This document shows, in pieces, positions 32,756-41,072 of a stretch of DNA of 53,205 bases (position 1 is the stretch's first letter; every line of letters begins with the position of its first letter). Origin of the DNA: Prevotella sp. UBA2809 (GTDB lineage Bacteria > Bacteroidota > Bacteroidia > Bacteroidales > Bacteroidaceae). Position numbers and translations under genes: made by a program. The notes under the pieces are model-generated. The model worked only from the letters and a program-made list of their open reading frames with translations, had not been told where the DNA came from and did no database searches. The DNA lies in contig DEHD01000022.1 of the NCBI GenBank assembly GCA_002351725.1, forward strand, positions 3,561 through 56,765, written 5' to 3'.

Positions 32756-32782
32756 TTTTTATTTGGCTTTTTGTCCAATGTT
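32756..32782 (+). repeat. Right copy of the direct repeat bracketing the DUF3987-like gene
   Basis: TTTTTATTTGG, a two-base spacer and TTTTGTCCAATGTT, matching the copy at 31046-31073. Confidence 0.7.
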
Positions 32783-32869
32783 CTAGTGTACCAGCGTGGG
32801 CAAAAAGTAGGGTATACCAGCTGACGGGTAGATAGGTTACGGATATCGGGCAGTTAGGTTACGGCAATC

Positions 32870-33637
32870 TCATGGTTTGCTTACGGCAAGCCAATACTGG
32901 CGTTCTTGCTCGGGGAGTTTCTCGATGGCGTAGCGGAGGGTGGTGCGAGGCATGTGGTGGGCGTGTTGGCGGAGGAATTCTCGCAGTAGGTCTTCGCTAA
33001 CGCGCTTGCCCATCTCGCGCAGCATCCAGCCTACGGCTTTATGCATAAGGTCGTGGGGGTGATGCAGATGGATCTCGGCATAGCGCAGGCACCATGAGGG
33101 ATCGCCCATCTGTGATGTCTTCCATGAGCACACGATGCTCATGCGCTGTTTCCACAGGCAGGGGCTCTGGGCAAGGGTGTCGAGAACCTTGAGCTTGTAA
33201 TCTCTATCGCCAAGATGGCTTGGCAACAGGAGCCAATGGCCAAGGATTTTATGAACAGAGAGGTCTACAAGATCCCAGTTGTTGGCTTGCTCGGCATATT
33301 GCAGATAAAGGGTGAGAATCTCATCTCGGGCGCGTATGGCATCATCGTTGTTTGCAAGGCGCTTGGTGGCTAACTTCTCGAACTTTGAAACCAATATTAG
33401 AAAACCACAAAGTCGTACTTCATGCCAGCGACACATCAGGAGTTGGGGGATTTCGCTCAATGGGAAATCTTTCCCCACTAGCCCAACAACTTCGCGGGTC
33501 TGTGGAACTTTCAGGCCTAAGAATTCGTCGCCCTCGCCATACTCGCCAGGGCCAGTCTTGAAGAAGCGCATCAGTATGCGTCGCTGTTTGTCATTGCGCA
33601 GCGACTCTATATGGTTGATGACTTCTTGGGCTGTCAT
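32870..33637 (-). CDS. DNA alkylation repair protein (AlkD-like HEAT-repeat glycosylase)
   Basis: A protein of 255 residues matching the AlkC/AlkD superfamily: helical HEAT-like repeats throughout, with FLGLKVPQTREV near the N-terminus, NNWDLVDLSVHKILGHW in the middle and HPHDLMHKAVGWMLREMGKR near the end. These are typical of Bacteroidales AlkD-like proteins. The family removes bulky or positively charged alkylated bases without base flipping. The start overlaps the gpsA stop (TAATG), so it is co-translated with gpsA. No terminator is seen after the gene; the repeats at 32833-32864 follow directly. Confidence 0.88.
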   Translation of the reverse strand: MTAQEVINHIESLRNDKQRRILMRFFKTGPGEYGEGDEFLGLKVPQTREVVGLVGKDFPLSEIPQLLMCRWHEVRLCGFLILVSKFEKLATKRLANNDDAIRARDEILTLYLQYAEQANNWDLVDLSVHKILGHWLLLPSHLGDRDYKLKVLDTLAQSPCLWKQRMSIVCSWKTSQMGDPSWCLRYAEIHLHHPHDLMHKAVGWMLREMGKRVSEDLLREFLRQHAHHMPRTTLRYAIEKLPEQERQYWLAVSKP

Positions 33638-34632
33638 TAACGGAACGAATCGGTGAGAAGCTTGATTTCGATTTGTGGGGCGATACGCTCGTAGAGGATA
33701 TTGTAAACAGCATCGAGTATAGGCATGTTTACGTGGCAGTGGCGGTTAATCTCCTTCATACACTTGGTGCCAAAATATCCCTCGGCTATCATCTCCATCT
33801 CTATCTGGGCGCTCTTTACGCTGTAGCCCTTACCAATCATGGTGCCAAAGGTGCGGTTACGCGAGAAATTGCTGTAACCAGTTACCAGCAGGTCGCCAAG
33901 GTAAACGCTGTCGTAAGCATTGCGCTCAAGGGGATAGACGGCTGTGAGGAAGCGGTTCATCTCTTGTACGGCGTTGGCCATGAGTACCGACTGGAAGTTG
34001 TCGCCATACTTCAGACCGCTGCAGATACCGGCTGCAATGGCATAGACATTCTTCAAAACGGAAGAATACTCGATGCCCACAACATCGGTAGAGGTCTTGG
34101 TTTTGATGTACTCGCTTGAGAGTACATCGCAGAAGGCCTGGGCTTTTTCGCGATCGGCACAACCCACGGTGAGGTAGCTGAGGCGCTCGAGGGCAACCTC
34201 CTCAGCGTGCGAAGGACCGCCAATGCAGGCCAGATTCTCATAAGGAACATCGTATACCTGATGAAAATACTCGCTACAAACGAGGTTTTCATCAGGTACG
34301 ATACCCTTAATCGCTGTGAGTATAAACTTGTCGCGAATACGCGTCTTAAGTTTCTTAAGATGACTCTTGAGGTAAGGTGAGGGGGTTACGAACACCAGGG
34401 TGTCGTACTGTTGGGCAATACGGTTCAGGTCGCTATCGAAGTAGATTTCATCGATGTTGAAATGAACGCTGGTGAGGTAGGCGGGGTTGTGCCCCATGCG
34501 ACGGAAATCCTCGATACGGTCGTCGCGACGCATATACCAGCCAATGTGGTGGGTGTGACTCACCACAATTTTGGCTATAGCTGTGGCCCAGCTGCCTCCA
34601 CCAATAATCGCTATCTTACCACAATCGTACAT
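33637..34632 (-). CDS. gpsA: Glycerol-3-phosphate dehydrogenase [NAD(P)+]
   Basis: A protein of 331 residues starting at the ATG at 34632; a TTG six codons upstream lies inside a hairpin and is less likely. The NAD-binding motif IIGGGSWATAIAKIV opens the Rossmann fold; IGGPSHAEEVA, then EYSSVLKNVYAIAAGICSGLKYGDN (catalytic Lys) and the C-terminal domain match GpsA. It reduces dihydroxyacetone phosphate to glycerol-3-phosphate for phospholipid synthesis. It lies between lysS and the alkD-like gene on one strand, with a long inverted repeat in the lysS-gpsA gap. Confidence 0.94.
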   Translation of the reverse strand: MYDCGKIAIIGGGSWATAIAKIVVSHTHHIGWYMRRDDRIEDFRRMGHNPAYLTSVHFNIDEIYFDSDLNRIAQQYDTLVFVTPSPYLKSHLKKLKTRIRDKFILTAIKGIVPDENLVCSEYFHQVYDVPYENLACIGGPSHAEEVALERLSYLTVGCADREKAQAFCDVLSSEYIKTKTSTDVVGIEYSSVLKNVYAIAAGICSGLKYGDNFQSVLMANAVQEMNRFLTAVYPLERNAYDSVYLGDLLVTGYSNFSRNRTFGTMIGKGYSVKSAQIEMEMIAEGYFGTKCMKEINRHCHVNMPILDAVYNILYERIAPQIEIKLLTDSFR

Positions 34633-34646
34633 ATCTCTTTTCTTTT

Positions 34647-34710
34647 GCAACGGACGACAGGACTTAAGAACTTAAATTAAAAAAGTCGTGTTAGTCCTGT
34701 AGTCCGTTGC
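34647..34710 (-). repeat. Long inverted repeat between lysS and gpsA
   Basis: Two 17-base arms (34647-34663 and 34694-34710) are complementary at 16 positions around a 30-base A/T-rich centre. On the minus strand the structure begins shortly after the lysS stop and ends about 14 bases before the gpsA ATG. It is too far from a T-run to be a simple terminator and may act as an attenuator, processing site or dispersed repeat. Confidence 0.6.
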
Positions 34711-34718
34711 TATATTAA

Positions 34719-36449
34719 CTATTTACTGCTTGCGGACTCGATCCAGACGGCTACTTCATCAACTGAAGGCTTCTGGATGTCGAGCTTGTACTTCTTGAAG
34801 ATCTCGCCAATCTTCTGCTGCAGGCCCTGTGGCTTCTCGTCCTTGATGTTTGTAATCAGGTTGAAACCAGCCTTGCGCAGTACTGGAACGATGTCCTCGG
34901 GAACACCAATCTCGGCCCACTCGGCTACTGACGACTGAGGAATCTTCTTCTCAGGCTTCATCTGTGGGAACAGCATAACCTCGCCAATGGTGAACTTACC
35001 TGTGAGCAGCATTACCAGGCGGTCGATACCAATACCGATACCAAACGTTGGAGGCATACCGTACTGCAGAGCGCGCAGGAAGTCATGGTCGATGATCATA
35101 GCCTCGTCGTCGCCCTTGTCAGCAAGTCGCATCTGCTCGATGAAACGCTCCTCCTGGTCGATTGGGTCGTTAAGCTCTGAATATGCGTTAGCCAGCTCCT
35201 TACCATTAACCATCAGCTCGAAACGCTCAGTGAGTCCTGGCTTTGAGCGATGCATCTTGGTGAGAGGTGACATCTCAACGGGATAGTCGGTGATGAATGT
35301 GGGCTGGATGAATGTGCCCTCGCAGAACTCGCCAAAGAGCTCGTCGATGAGCTTACCCTTACCCATGGTCTCGTCTACCTCCATGCCCTTAGAGAGGCAG
35401 AATGCGCGAATCTCGTCTTCGCTCTTTCCATCGCAGTCGAAACCAGTCTTCTCCTTGATGGCATCGAGGATAGGCAAGCGGCGGAATGGAGCCTTGAATG
35501 AGATGATGTTGCCATCGATCTCAACCTCGGGCTTGCCGTTAACAGCAGTACAAATCTGCTCGAGCATATTCTCGGTGAAGGTCATACCCCAAAGCAGGTC
35601 CTTGTAACTAACGTAGAGCTCCATGCAGGTGAACTCGGGGTTGTGAGTCTTGTCCATACCCTCGTTGCGGAAGTTCTTACCCATCTCGTAAACTCCCTCG
35701 AAACCACCTACGATGAGGCGCTTCAGGTAGAGCTCGGTTGCAATACGCATGTACATGTCCTGATTAAGCGCATTGAAGTGGGTGATGAATGGGCGTGCTG
35801 AAGCACCACCTGCGATGTTCTGTAGGATTGGAGTGTCAACCTCAGTATAACCAGCATTATCGAGAATGCTGCGCAGGGTGCGGATGATGGTGGCACGCTT
35901 GAGAAAGGTATCTTTTACGCCCTCGTTAACAACCAGGTCGACATAGCGCTGGCGGTAACGGAGCTCTGGATCGTCGAACTTATCGTAAGCCACACCGTCC
36001 TTATACTTTACGATAGGCAGTGGCTTGAGGCTCTTAGAGAGCAGAGTGAGCTCAGATGCGTGAACAGAGATCTCGCCTGTCTGAGTGCGGAACACCTTAC
36101 CCTTGACACCGATAAAGTCGCCGATGTCGAGCAGGCGCTTGAATACATTATTATATAAGTCTTTGTTCTCGCCTGGACAGATGTCGTCGCGAGTGATGTA
36201 AACCTGAATTCGACCTTTAGAGTCCTGGAGCTCGGCAAACGATGCCTTACCCATGACACGACGACTCATCATACGTCCGGCAATCACTACCTCGCGCTCT
36301 TCATCGTCCTTGAAGTTTTCCTTAATCTCTGTGCTGAATGCATTAGTTGGGAACTCGGCTGCAGGATAGGGGTCGATGCCCATCGAGCGTAGTTCCTGAA
36401 GGCTCTGACGCCTTCCGATTTCCTGTTCGCTTAATTCTAAAATGTTCAT
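34719..36449 (-). CDS. lysS: Lysyl-tRNA synthetase, class II
   Basis: A protein of 576 residues. The N-terminal OB-fold anticodon-binding domain (about 55-170) leads to the class II catalytic domain with motif 2 FRNEGMDKTHNPEFT and motif 3 GIGIGIDRLVMLLTG. The enzyme is about 70 residues longer than the E. coli form because of a C-terminal extension after motif 3 (from KPEKKIPQSS), which I recall as common in Bacteroidota LysS. It charges tRNA-Lys. It is first in an operon with gpsA and the alkD-like gene. Confidence 0.97.
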   Translation of the reverse strand: MNILELSEQEIGRRQSLQELRSMGIDPYPAAEFPTNAFSTEIKENFKDDEEREVVIAGRMMSRRVMGKASFAELQDSKGRIQVYITRDDICPGENKDLYNNVFKRLLDIGDFIGVKGKVFRTQTGEISVHASELTLLSKSLKPLPIVKYKDGVAYDKFDDPELRYRQRYVDLVVNEGVKDTFLKRATIIRTLRSILDNAGYTEVDTPILQNIAGGASARPFITHFNALNQDMYMRIATELYLKRLIVGGFEGVYEMGKNFRNEGMDKTHNPEFTCMELYVSYKDLLWGMTFTENMLEQICTAVNGKPEVEIDGNIISFKAPFRRLPILDAIKEKTGFDCDGKSEDEIRAFCLSKGMEVDETMGKGKLIDELFGEFCEGTFIQPTFITDYPVEMSPLTKMHRSKPGLTERFELMVNGKELANAYSELNDPIDQEERFIEQMRLADKGDDEAMIIDHDFLRALQYGMPPTFGIGIGIDRLVMLLTGKFTIGEVMLFPQMKPEKKIPQSSVAEWAEIGVPEDIVPVLRKAGFNLITNIKDEKPQGLQQKIGEIFKKYKLDIQKPSVDEVAVWIESASSK

Positions 36450-36452
36450 CTT

Positions 36453-36514
36453 AAATATTCGAATATTTCAATTTTATGGCTGCAAAGTTACAAAAATCTC
36501 GCGAAAAATGCAAG
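36453..36514 (-). promoter_or_regulatory. Promoter and leader palindrome of lysS
   Basis: Minus-strand TAACTTTG (36490-36483) is an exact -7 element with CTTG 20 bases upstream (36514-36511). The leader contains a perfect 16-bp palindrome AAATATTCGAATATTT (36453-36468) just before the ATG. Confidence 0.65.
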
Positions 36515-36549
36515 ATTAGAGTAAATATTTGCAAAAAAAGTGTGAAATA

Positions 36550-36581
36550 TTTGTGTGGTTTGGAAGAAATATATATATTTG
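36550..36581 (+). promoter_or_regulatory. Promoter of the ROK-menaquinone gene string
   Basis: TTTG at 36550-36553, a 20-base gap and TATATTTG at 36574-36581 match the consensus exactly; the first ROK start is 24 bases on. Confidence 0.8.
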
Positions 36582-36605
36582 TAGCACGATAACTTAGAAC
36601 AACTA

Positions 36606-37586
36606 ATGGGACAAGTAACTATAAAGAAAAGAGTTGTGGGAATAGACATCAGTCTTGAGGCTACCACTTACGCCATCGTCGACGTAAAGGGTAACGTCAT
36701 CGCTATGGATAGTTTTCCAACCTTGGACTACCCTGAAATCAACCAATTCATCTCAGCCTTAAGCGACCATCTGATAAATATGGTTGAAGAAAACGGAGGC
36801 TATGAAAGCATCAGGTCGGTGGGCATTAGCGCACTAAGTGCTAACTTTATGACAGGTAGTATCGTGAATGCACCAAACCTGCCATGGAAAGGCGTGATAC
36901 AGCTGGGGGCATTGCTTAGAGACCGTATTGGCTATGCCGTGGCTGTGGCTAACAACGCTGATGTGAGGGCGCTTGGCGAGCATGCTTACGGATTGGCCAA
37001 AGGAATGCGCGACTTTGTGGTGGTTACCATGGGCACGGGCTTAGGCAGTAGCATCTTCTCGAACGGTATGATACACAAAGGTTCCGACGGATTCGCTGGA
37101 GAAATAGGTCATACGTGCATCGTGAACAACGGTCGTCAGTGTACCTGTGGAAACAAAGGATGCCTCGAGGCTTATGTGGCCACAAGAGGTATCATCGCCA
37201 CGGCCAAGGAACTGATGGAGCAGTCTTCGGCACCATCGCTGATGAGAGGCGTTGAGAACCTTACACCAAAGCTGATAGCGGAATTCTGTGAGCAGGGCGA
37301 CGAGCTGGCCATTGAGGTGTATCGCAAAACAGGCGAGCTGCTTGGAATGGGCTTAGCCAACTATGCATCGGTGATAGACCCTGAGGCCTTTATCTTTACA
37401 GGTGGCATATCAAGAGCCGGCAAATGGCTGTTTGAACCTGCAAAAGAGGTGTTCGACAGATGTGTATTTCGTAACACAAGTGGCAAAATCAAGTTCCTGG
37501 TATCTGAGGACGACCGTGCTGCTAACGATGTGCTTGGTGCAAGCGTGCTGGCATGGGAGGTAAGAGAATATTCATTGTTTAAATAA
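36606..37586 (+). CDS. ROK-family protein 1, catalytic Asp replaced by Asn
   Basis: A protein of 326 residues of the ROK (repressor/ORF/kinase) sugar-kinase family. The zinc-binding signature is present (GHTCIVNNGRQCTCGNKGCLEAY) and the phosphate motif is MGTGLGSS. The phosphate-1 loop reads GIDISLEATT rather than the usual DIGGT. The catalytic Asp in the normal NDA motif aligns with Asn117 (ANNADV), one base change from Asp, so sugar phosphorylation is doubtful. There is no N-terminal DNA-binding domain, so it is not a classical NagC/Mlc repressor. First of three tandem paralogues, separated by 7 bases from the next. Glucokinase-like ancestry is likely; present role unknown. Confidence 0.88.
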   Translation: MGQVTIKKRVVGIDISLEATTYAIVDVKGNVIAMDSFPTLDYPEINQFISALSDHLINMVEENGGYESIRSVGISALSANFMTGSIVNAPNLPWKGVIQLGALLRDRIGYAVAVANNADVRALGEHAYGLAKGMRDFVVVTMGTGLGSSIFSNGMIHKGSDGFAGEIGHTCIVNNGRQCTCGNKGCLEAYVATRGIIATAKELMEQSSAPSLMRGVENLTPKLIAEFCEQGDELAIEVYRKTGELLGMGLANYASVIDPEAFIFTGGISRAGKWLFEPAKEVFDRCVFRNTSGKIKFLVSEDDRAANDVLGASVLAWEVREYSLFK

Positions 37587-37593
37587 GATAATT

Positions 37594-38598
37594 ATGGAAA
37601 CAAGTAATATGGCAGAAAGTGTAGATAAAATCAAAACCCGAGTTATTGGTATCGACATACGCGTGGATCGCACTACATATGCTGTGGTTGATATTAGAGG
37701 AGAGATAGTGGCACAAGACTATTTCCTGACTACCGACTTTATTGATCTCAACGATTTTATCAGTGCCTTGAGCGAGAAAGTGATAGCCCTGGCCGAGGAG
37801 AACGGTGGATATGAAACCATACGTTCAATAGGTGTGAGCGCACCATCGGCAAGCTCAGTAACAGGCTGTATCGAGAATGCTGCCAATCTGCCTTGGAAGG
37901 GTGTGGTGCCTCTGGCTGCAATGCTGAGAGACAGAATAGGACTTGCTGTGGCTGTGGCTAATGATGCACATATTACTGCCCTGAGCGAGAAATCGTATGG
38001 CAGCGCACATGGTATGAAAGACTTTGTGGTGGTGTCGATAAGTCATGGCGGACTGGGCAGCTGCTTCTTCTCAAACGGTCAGCCACATCTGGGATACAAC
38101 GGATTTGCTGGCGAGTTGGGACATACCTGTGTTGAGGTGAACGGACGCGAGTGCGGATGCGGAAACAGAGGATGCCTGGAGGCCTACTGCTCGGAAAAGG
38201 GGCTGATAAAAACAGCCGAAGAGATGATTGCTTCAAGCAAAGAACCAACCCTGCTAAGCGAAATGCAGGAACTGAACGTTAAGACAATAGCTGACTGCTG
38301 CTACAAAGGAGACAAAGTGGCCATCGAGGTGTTCCGCAAGACTGGCGAGATCCTCGGACTTGGAATGGCCAACTATGCATCGGTACTGAATCCTGAGGCC
38401 ATTATTCTTACTGGAGATATGACTCAAGCAGGAAAATGGCTGCTCAAGCCTATGAGAGCATCGTTCGAGGAACATGTGTTCCATAATATAAAAAACAAAA
38501 CCCGAATACTCGTGTCTATCCTGAAGGAGGGTGAGCGAGACGTGCTTGGAGCCAGCGCTCTGGCATGGGATGTGAAAGAATACTCACTATTTAAATAA
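37594..38598 (+). CDS. ROK-family protein 2, altered phosphate loop
   Basis: A protein of 334 residues, paralogous along its whole length to its neighbours. Zinc motif: GHTCVEVNGRECGCGNRGCLEAY. Catalytic NDA is kept (ANDAHI). The phosphate-2 loop, normally GTGxG, reads SISHGGLGS with one inserted residue relative to protein 1, and GG replaces GTG. The N-terminal loop is GIDIRVDRTT, again without DIGGT. A second in-frame ATG lies six codons in and could be the start. Like protein 1 it lacks a DNA-binding domain. Substrate unknown; the changed loop makes ATP use uncertain. Confidence 0.88.
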   Translation: METSNMAESVDKIKTRVIGIDIRVDRTTYAVVDIRGEIVAQDYFLTTDFIDLNDFISALSEKVIALAEENGGYETIRSIGVSAPSASSVTGCIENAANLPWKGVVPLAAMLRDRIGLAVAVANDAHITALSEKSYGSAHGMKDFVVVSISHGGLGSCFFSNGQPHLGYNGFAGELGHTCVEVNGRECGCGNRGCLEAYCSEKGLIKTAEEMIASSKEPTLLSEMQELNVKTIADCCYKGDKVAIEVFRKTGEILGLGMANYASVLNPEAIILTGDMTQAGKWLLKPMRASFEEHVFHNIKNKTRILVSILKEGERDVLGASALAWDVKEYSLFK

Positions 38599-38617
38599 AA
38601 TAATAACTAGGCAATTT

Positions 38618-39598
38618 ATGGAGGAATATCAGATTAAAACAAAAGTGGTAGGCGTTGACATCAGTAATGAGCGCACAACCTATGCTATTGTTGACATCCG
38701 TGGAAACATTATAGCCGAGGAAAATTTCCCCACAGGCGATTATCCTGATGTGAATAATTTTGTGAAAAACCTGAGCGACAAGATTGTGAACCTGGTTGAG
38801 GCCAACGGAGGCTACGAGACCATTCGTTCTATTGGTGTTAGCTCGCCAAGTGCAAGCTCTGTTTCAGGTTGTATCGAGAACGCTGCCAACTTACCATGGA
38901 AAGGAATCGTGCCTCTGGCCGCAATGTTGAGAGACAGAATAGGACTGGCCGTGGGATTGTCGAACGATGCTCACATATCGGCATTGGGTGAGTACACCTT
39001 CGGAAGTGCCCATGGTATGAAGAACTTCATCATTCTGAGCATGGGTGTAGGTCTGGGTAGCTGCTTCTTCTCAGCAGGTCACGACCACCAAGGACACAAT
39101 GGCTATGCAGGCGAGTTTGGACACACCTGTGTGGTGGCTAACGGACGCCATTGCGGATGTGGACACGAGGGATGTCTGGAGGCTTATGCTGGTGCCGCAG
39201 GTATTGTTAGAACAGCCCAAGAACTGATGGCCGAGACGGGTAAGCCAACACTGATGAATGATCTGGATAAGATTACACCACGTACCATCAAAATGTGTTG
39301 CGATAAGGACGACGAGCTGGCTATCGAGACCTTCAGAAGAACAGGAGAGATTCTGGGAATAGCCTTGGCCAACTATGCATCGATTGTTGATCCTGAGGCC
39401 ATCATCCTTACAGGTGGTATCTCGCATGCAGGCAAATGGTTGATTGAACCAACATTAGAGTCGTTCGAAAATCATGTTTATGGCAACCTTCGTGGCAAGG
39501 TGAAGATACTTGTTTCGAAACTCAACGACAGAGAGCGAGACGTGCTTGGAGCCAGTGCTTTGGCATGGAGCGTGCCTGAGTACTCGCTGTTTAAGTAA
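38618..39598 (+). CDS. ROK-family protein 3
   Basis: A protein of 326 residues and the third ROK paralogue. Zinc motif: GHTCVVANGRHCGCGHEGCLEAY. Catalytic NDA is kept (SNDAHI). The phosphate-2 loop is MGVGLGSC, with Thr of GTG replaced by Val. It is closest in text to protein 2 (SAPSASSV against SSPSASSV, both followed by GCIENAANLPWKG). Of the three it departs least from a working sugar kinase, though the DIGGT loop is missing here too (GVDISNERTT). It ends 23 bases before menI, so it may share its transcript with the menaquinone genes. Confidence 0.88.
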   Translation: MEEYQIKTKVVGVDISNERTTYAIVDIRGNIIAEENFPTGDYPDVNNFVKNLSDKIVNLVEANGGYETIRSIGVSSPSASSVSGCIENAANLPWKGIVPLAAMLRDRIGLAVGLSNDAHISALGEYTFGSAHGMKNFIILSMGVGLGSCFFSAGHDHQGHNGYAGEFGHTCVVANGRHCGCGHEGCLEAYAGAAGIVRTAQELMAETGKPTLMNDLDKITPRTIKMCCDKDDELAIETFRRTGEILGIALANYASIVDPEAIILTGGISHAGKWLIEPTLESFENHVYGNLRGKVKILVSKLNDRERDVLGASALAWSVPEYSLFK

Positions 39599-39603
39599 AA
39601 TGT

Positions 39604-39617
39604 AAAAATTAAAAATT
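39604..39617 (+). repeat. Two heptads before menI
   Basis: AAAAATT occurs twice in tandem, four bases before the GTG start of menI. A short version of the 7-bp arrays. Confidence 0.45.
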
Positions 39618-39621
39618 AAGA

Positions 39622-40035
39622 GTGAACGTAGAGAGAATAAAGGAAATTATAAACGAGAAACCCAATTTAAGTACAGCCCTCGGGATGGAGTTTATCTCCA
39701 CTCCCGAGGACGATACTTGTATGGCGAGAATGAAAGTTGACGAGCGCAATCGCCAGCCATTCGGATTTCTCAGTGGTGGAGCATCGCTTGCTCTGGCAGA
39801 GAATCTGGCAGGTGTGGCATCGTCGGCATTATGCCCTGGATGTGCCTGCGTAGGCATAGAGGTTAGCGGAAGTCATGTGAAGGCGGTGGTTGAGGGAGAT
39901 ACTGTTACAGCCCACGCCCGTATGTTGCACAAAGGTACCACACTGCATGTGTGGAATGTTGATATAAAAGACACTGCCAACGAGCTGATATCGAATGTGC
40001 GAGTTACTAACTATATAATAAAGCAGAAGAAGTAA
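39622..40035 (+). CDS. menI: Hotdog-fold thioesterase, probable DHNA-CoA thioesterase
   Basis: A protein of 137 residues with a GTG start at 39622. It shows the PaaI-type hotdog pattern: NRQPFGFLSGGASLALAENLAG, with the catalytic Glu in the ALAEN helix, and VGIEVSGSHVKAV strands. As the first gene of the men cluster it most likely hydrolyses 1,4-dihydroxy-2-naphthoyl-CoA, the step after MenB. The assignment rests mainly on position. Its TAA overlaps the menF ATG (TAATG). Confidence 0.82.
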   Translation: MNVERIKEIINEKPNLSTALGMEFISTPEDDTCMARMKVDERNRQPFGFLSGGASLALAENLAGVASSALCPGCACVGIEVSGSHVKAVVEGDTVTAHARMLHKGTTLHVWNVDIKDTANELISNVRVTNYIIKQKK

Positions 40036-41072
40036 TGAGCGCATACGCAATATACAGACTACCCCATGAAGACCATGCAACACTGATACGTCAGACAGAA
40101 GGCAACCCCGTGGAACTGCATTCGCTTACAGAGCTTAATGGCAAGCAAGGATTTGTGGTGGCCCCCTTCGAGGTGAAATCGGAAACGCCTATTTTGCTGA
40201 TTCGCCCAGACGAAGTGGAGGAGATAGAAGTGAAAGATGTGTTGACGGAGTATCCTCTAACCTCAACTCCCTCACCTCTAACCCCATATTACAAGGTTGA
40301 TTTTGCCAATTACCACTCGCAGTTAAAGAACGATACATTCAGAAAAATCGTTCTTGCCAGATGCGCTGACGAGAAGATTGACCAGAAGTTGGAGCCAATG
40401 GAACTCTTCTATAGAGCCTGCGCCATGTATCCACGATTGTTCATTGCCCTTGTTGAGACAGAGAAGAGCGGATGCTGGCTTACTGCCACACCAGAGATTC
40501 TGCTCGATGGCAAAGGCAACGACTGGCGAACCATTGCGCTGGCTGGTACTATGAAACTTGAGGGCGACCAGCTGAACGGAGAGGGTGAGACACTGAGATG
40601 GAGCACCAAGAATATTCAGGAGCAGCGCATAGTGGCTACATACATAACAGAGTGCCTGGAGCAGTTTACCAGCGATTTTGGCGAAGAAGGCCCAAAGACT
40701 GTAAGAGCTGCAAATCTGGTGCATCTTAGAAGCGACTTTACATTTAAACTCGATGATAACAATCATATTGGCGACATACTGAACACCTTGCACCCCACGC
40801 CTGCTGTGTGCGGACTGCCTAAGCGCGAGGCGTTTAAGTTTATCGTAAAGAACGAACATACCCCACGTCGCTACTATAGCGGCTTTATGGGTCCTCTTGG
40901 GGCTACTGAAACTCACCTGTATGTCTCGCTTCGCTGCATGAATATTGATGGAGATACATGCCATCTGTATGCTGGCGGAGGATTGCTGAAAGACAGCACA
41001 GAAGAGCAGGAGTGGCTTGAGACTGAAGCAAAAATGGAAACAATGAGAAGATTATTATATGTACAGCAGTAA
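40035..41072 (+). CDS. menF: Isochorismate synthase
   Basis: A protein of 345 residues of the chorismate-binding family, shorter than E. coli MenF (about 430) because the N-terminal region is reduced. The conserved core is visible: FRKIVLARC, IALAGTMKLEG, STKNIQEQRIV, PTPAVCGLPKREAF and PRRYYSGFMG. It converts chorismate to isochorismate, the entry to menaquinone synthesis. It overlaps menD by 14 bases, and the shared operon supports MenF over anthranilate or salicylate-type relatives. Confidence 0.9.
   Translation: MSAYAIYRLPHEDHATLIRQTEGNPVELHSLTELNGKQGFVVAPFEVKSETPILLIRPDEVEEIEVKDVLTEYPLTSTPSPLTPYYKVDFANYHSQLKNDTFRKIVLARCADEKIDQKLEPMELFYRACAMYPRLFIALVETEKSGCWLTATPEILLDGKGNDWRTIALAGTMKLEGDQLNGEGETLRWSTKNIQEQRIVATYITECLEQFTSDFGEEGPKTVRAANLVHLRSDFTFKLDDNNHIGDILNTLHPTPAVCGLPKREAFKFIVKNEHTPRRYYSGFMGPLGATETHLYVSLRCMNIDGDTCHLYAGGGLLKDSTEEQEWLETEAKMETMRRLLYVQQ

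Larger units (their letters stand above)
32500..32869. other. 370-base intergenic region with a large palindrome and repeats
   Basis: No gene is seen. From left to right it holds the ATPase promoter (32526-32557), an inverted core AACATTGGACAAAA (32588-32601), a perfect 48-bp A/T palindrome (32645-32692), the right copy of the bracketing repeat (32756-32782), TACCAGC twice (32789-32795, 32815-32821) and TAGGTTACGG twice (32833-32842, 32855-32864; 22 bases apart). Such a density of repeated sites next to an ATPase gene is origin-like in layout, but nothing proves replication function. Confidence 0.55.

Noticed and set aside
40323..40964. A 213-codon minus-strand frame inside menF
   Set aside because: Antisense to a conserved gene in a tight operon; no domain or start signal.
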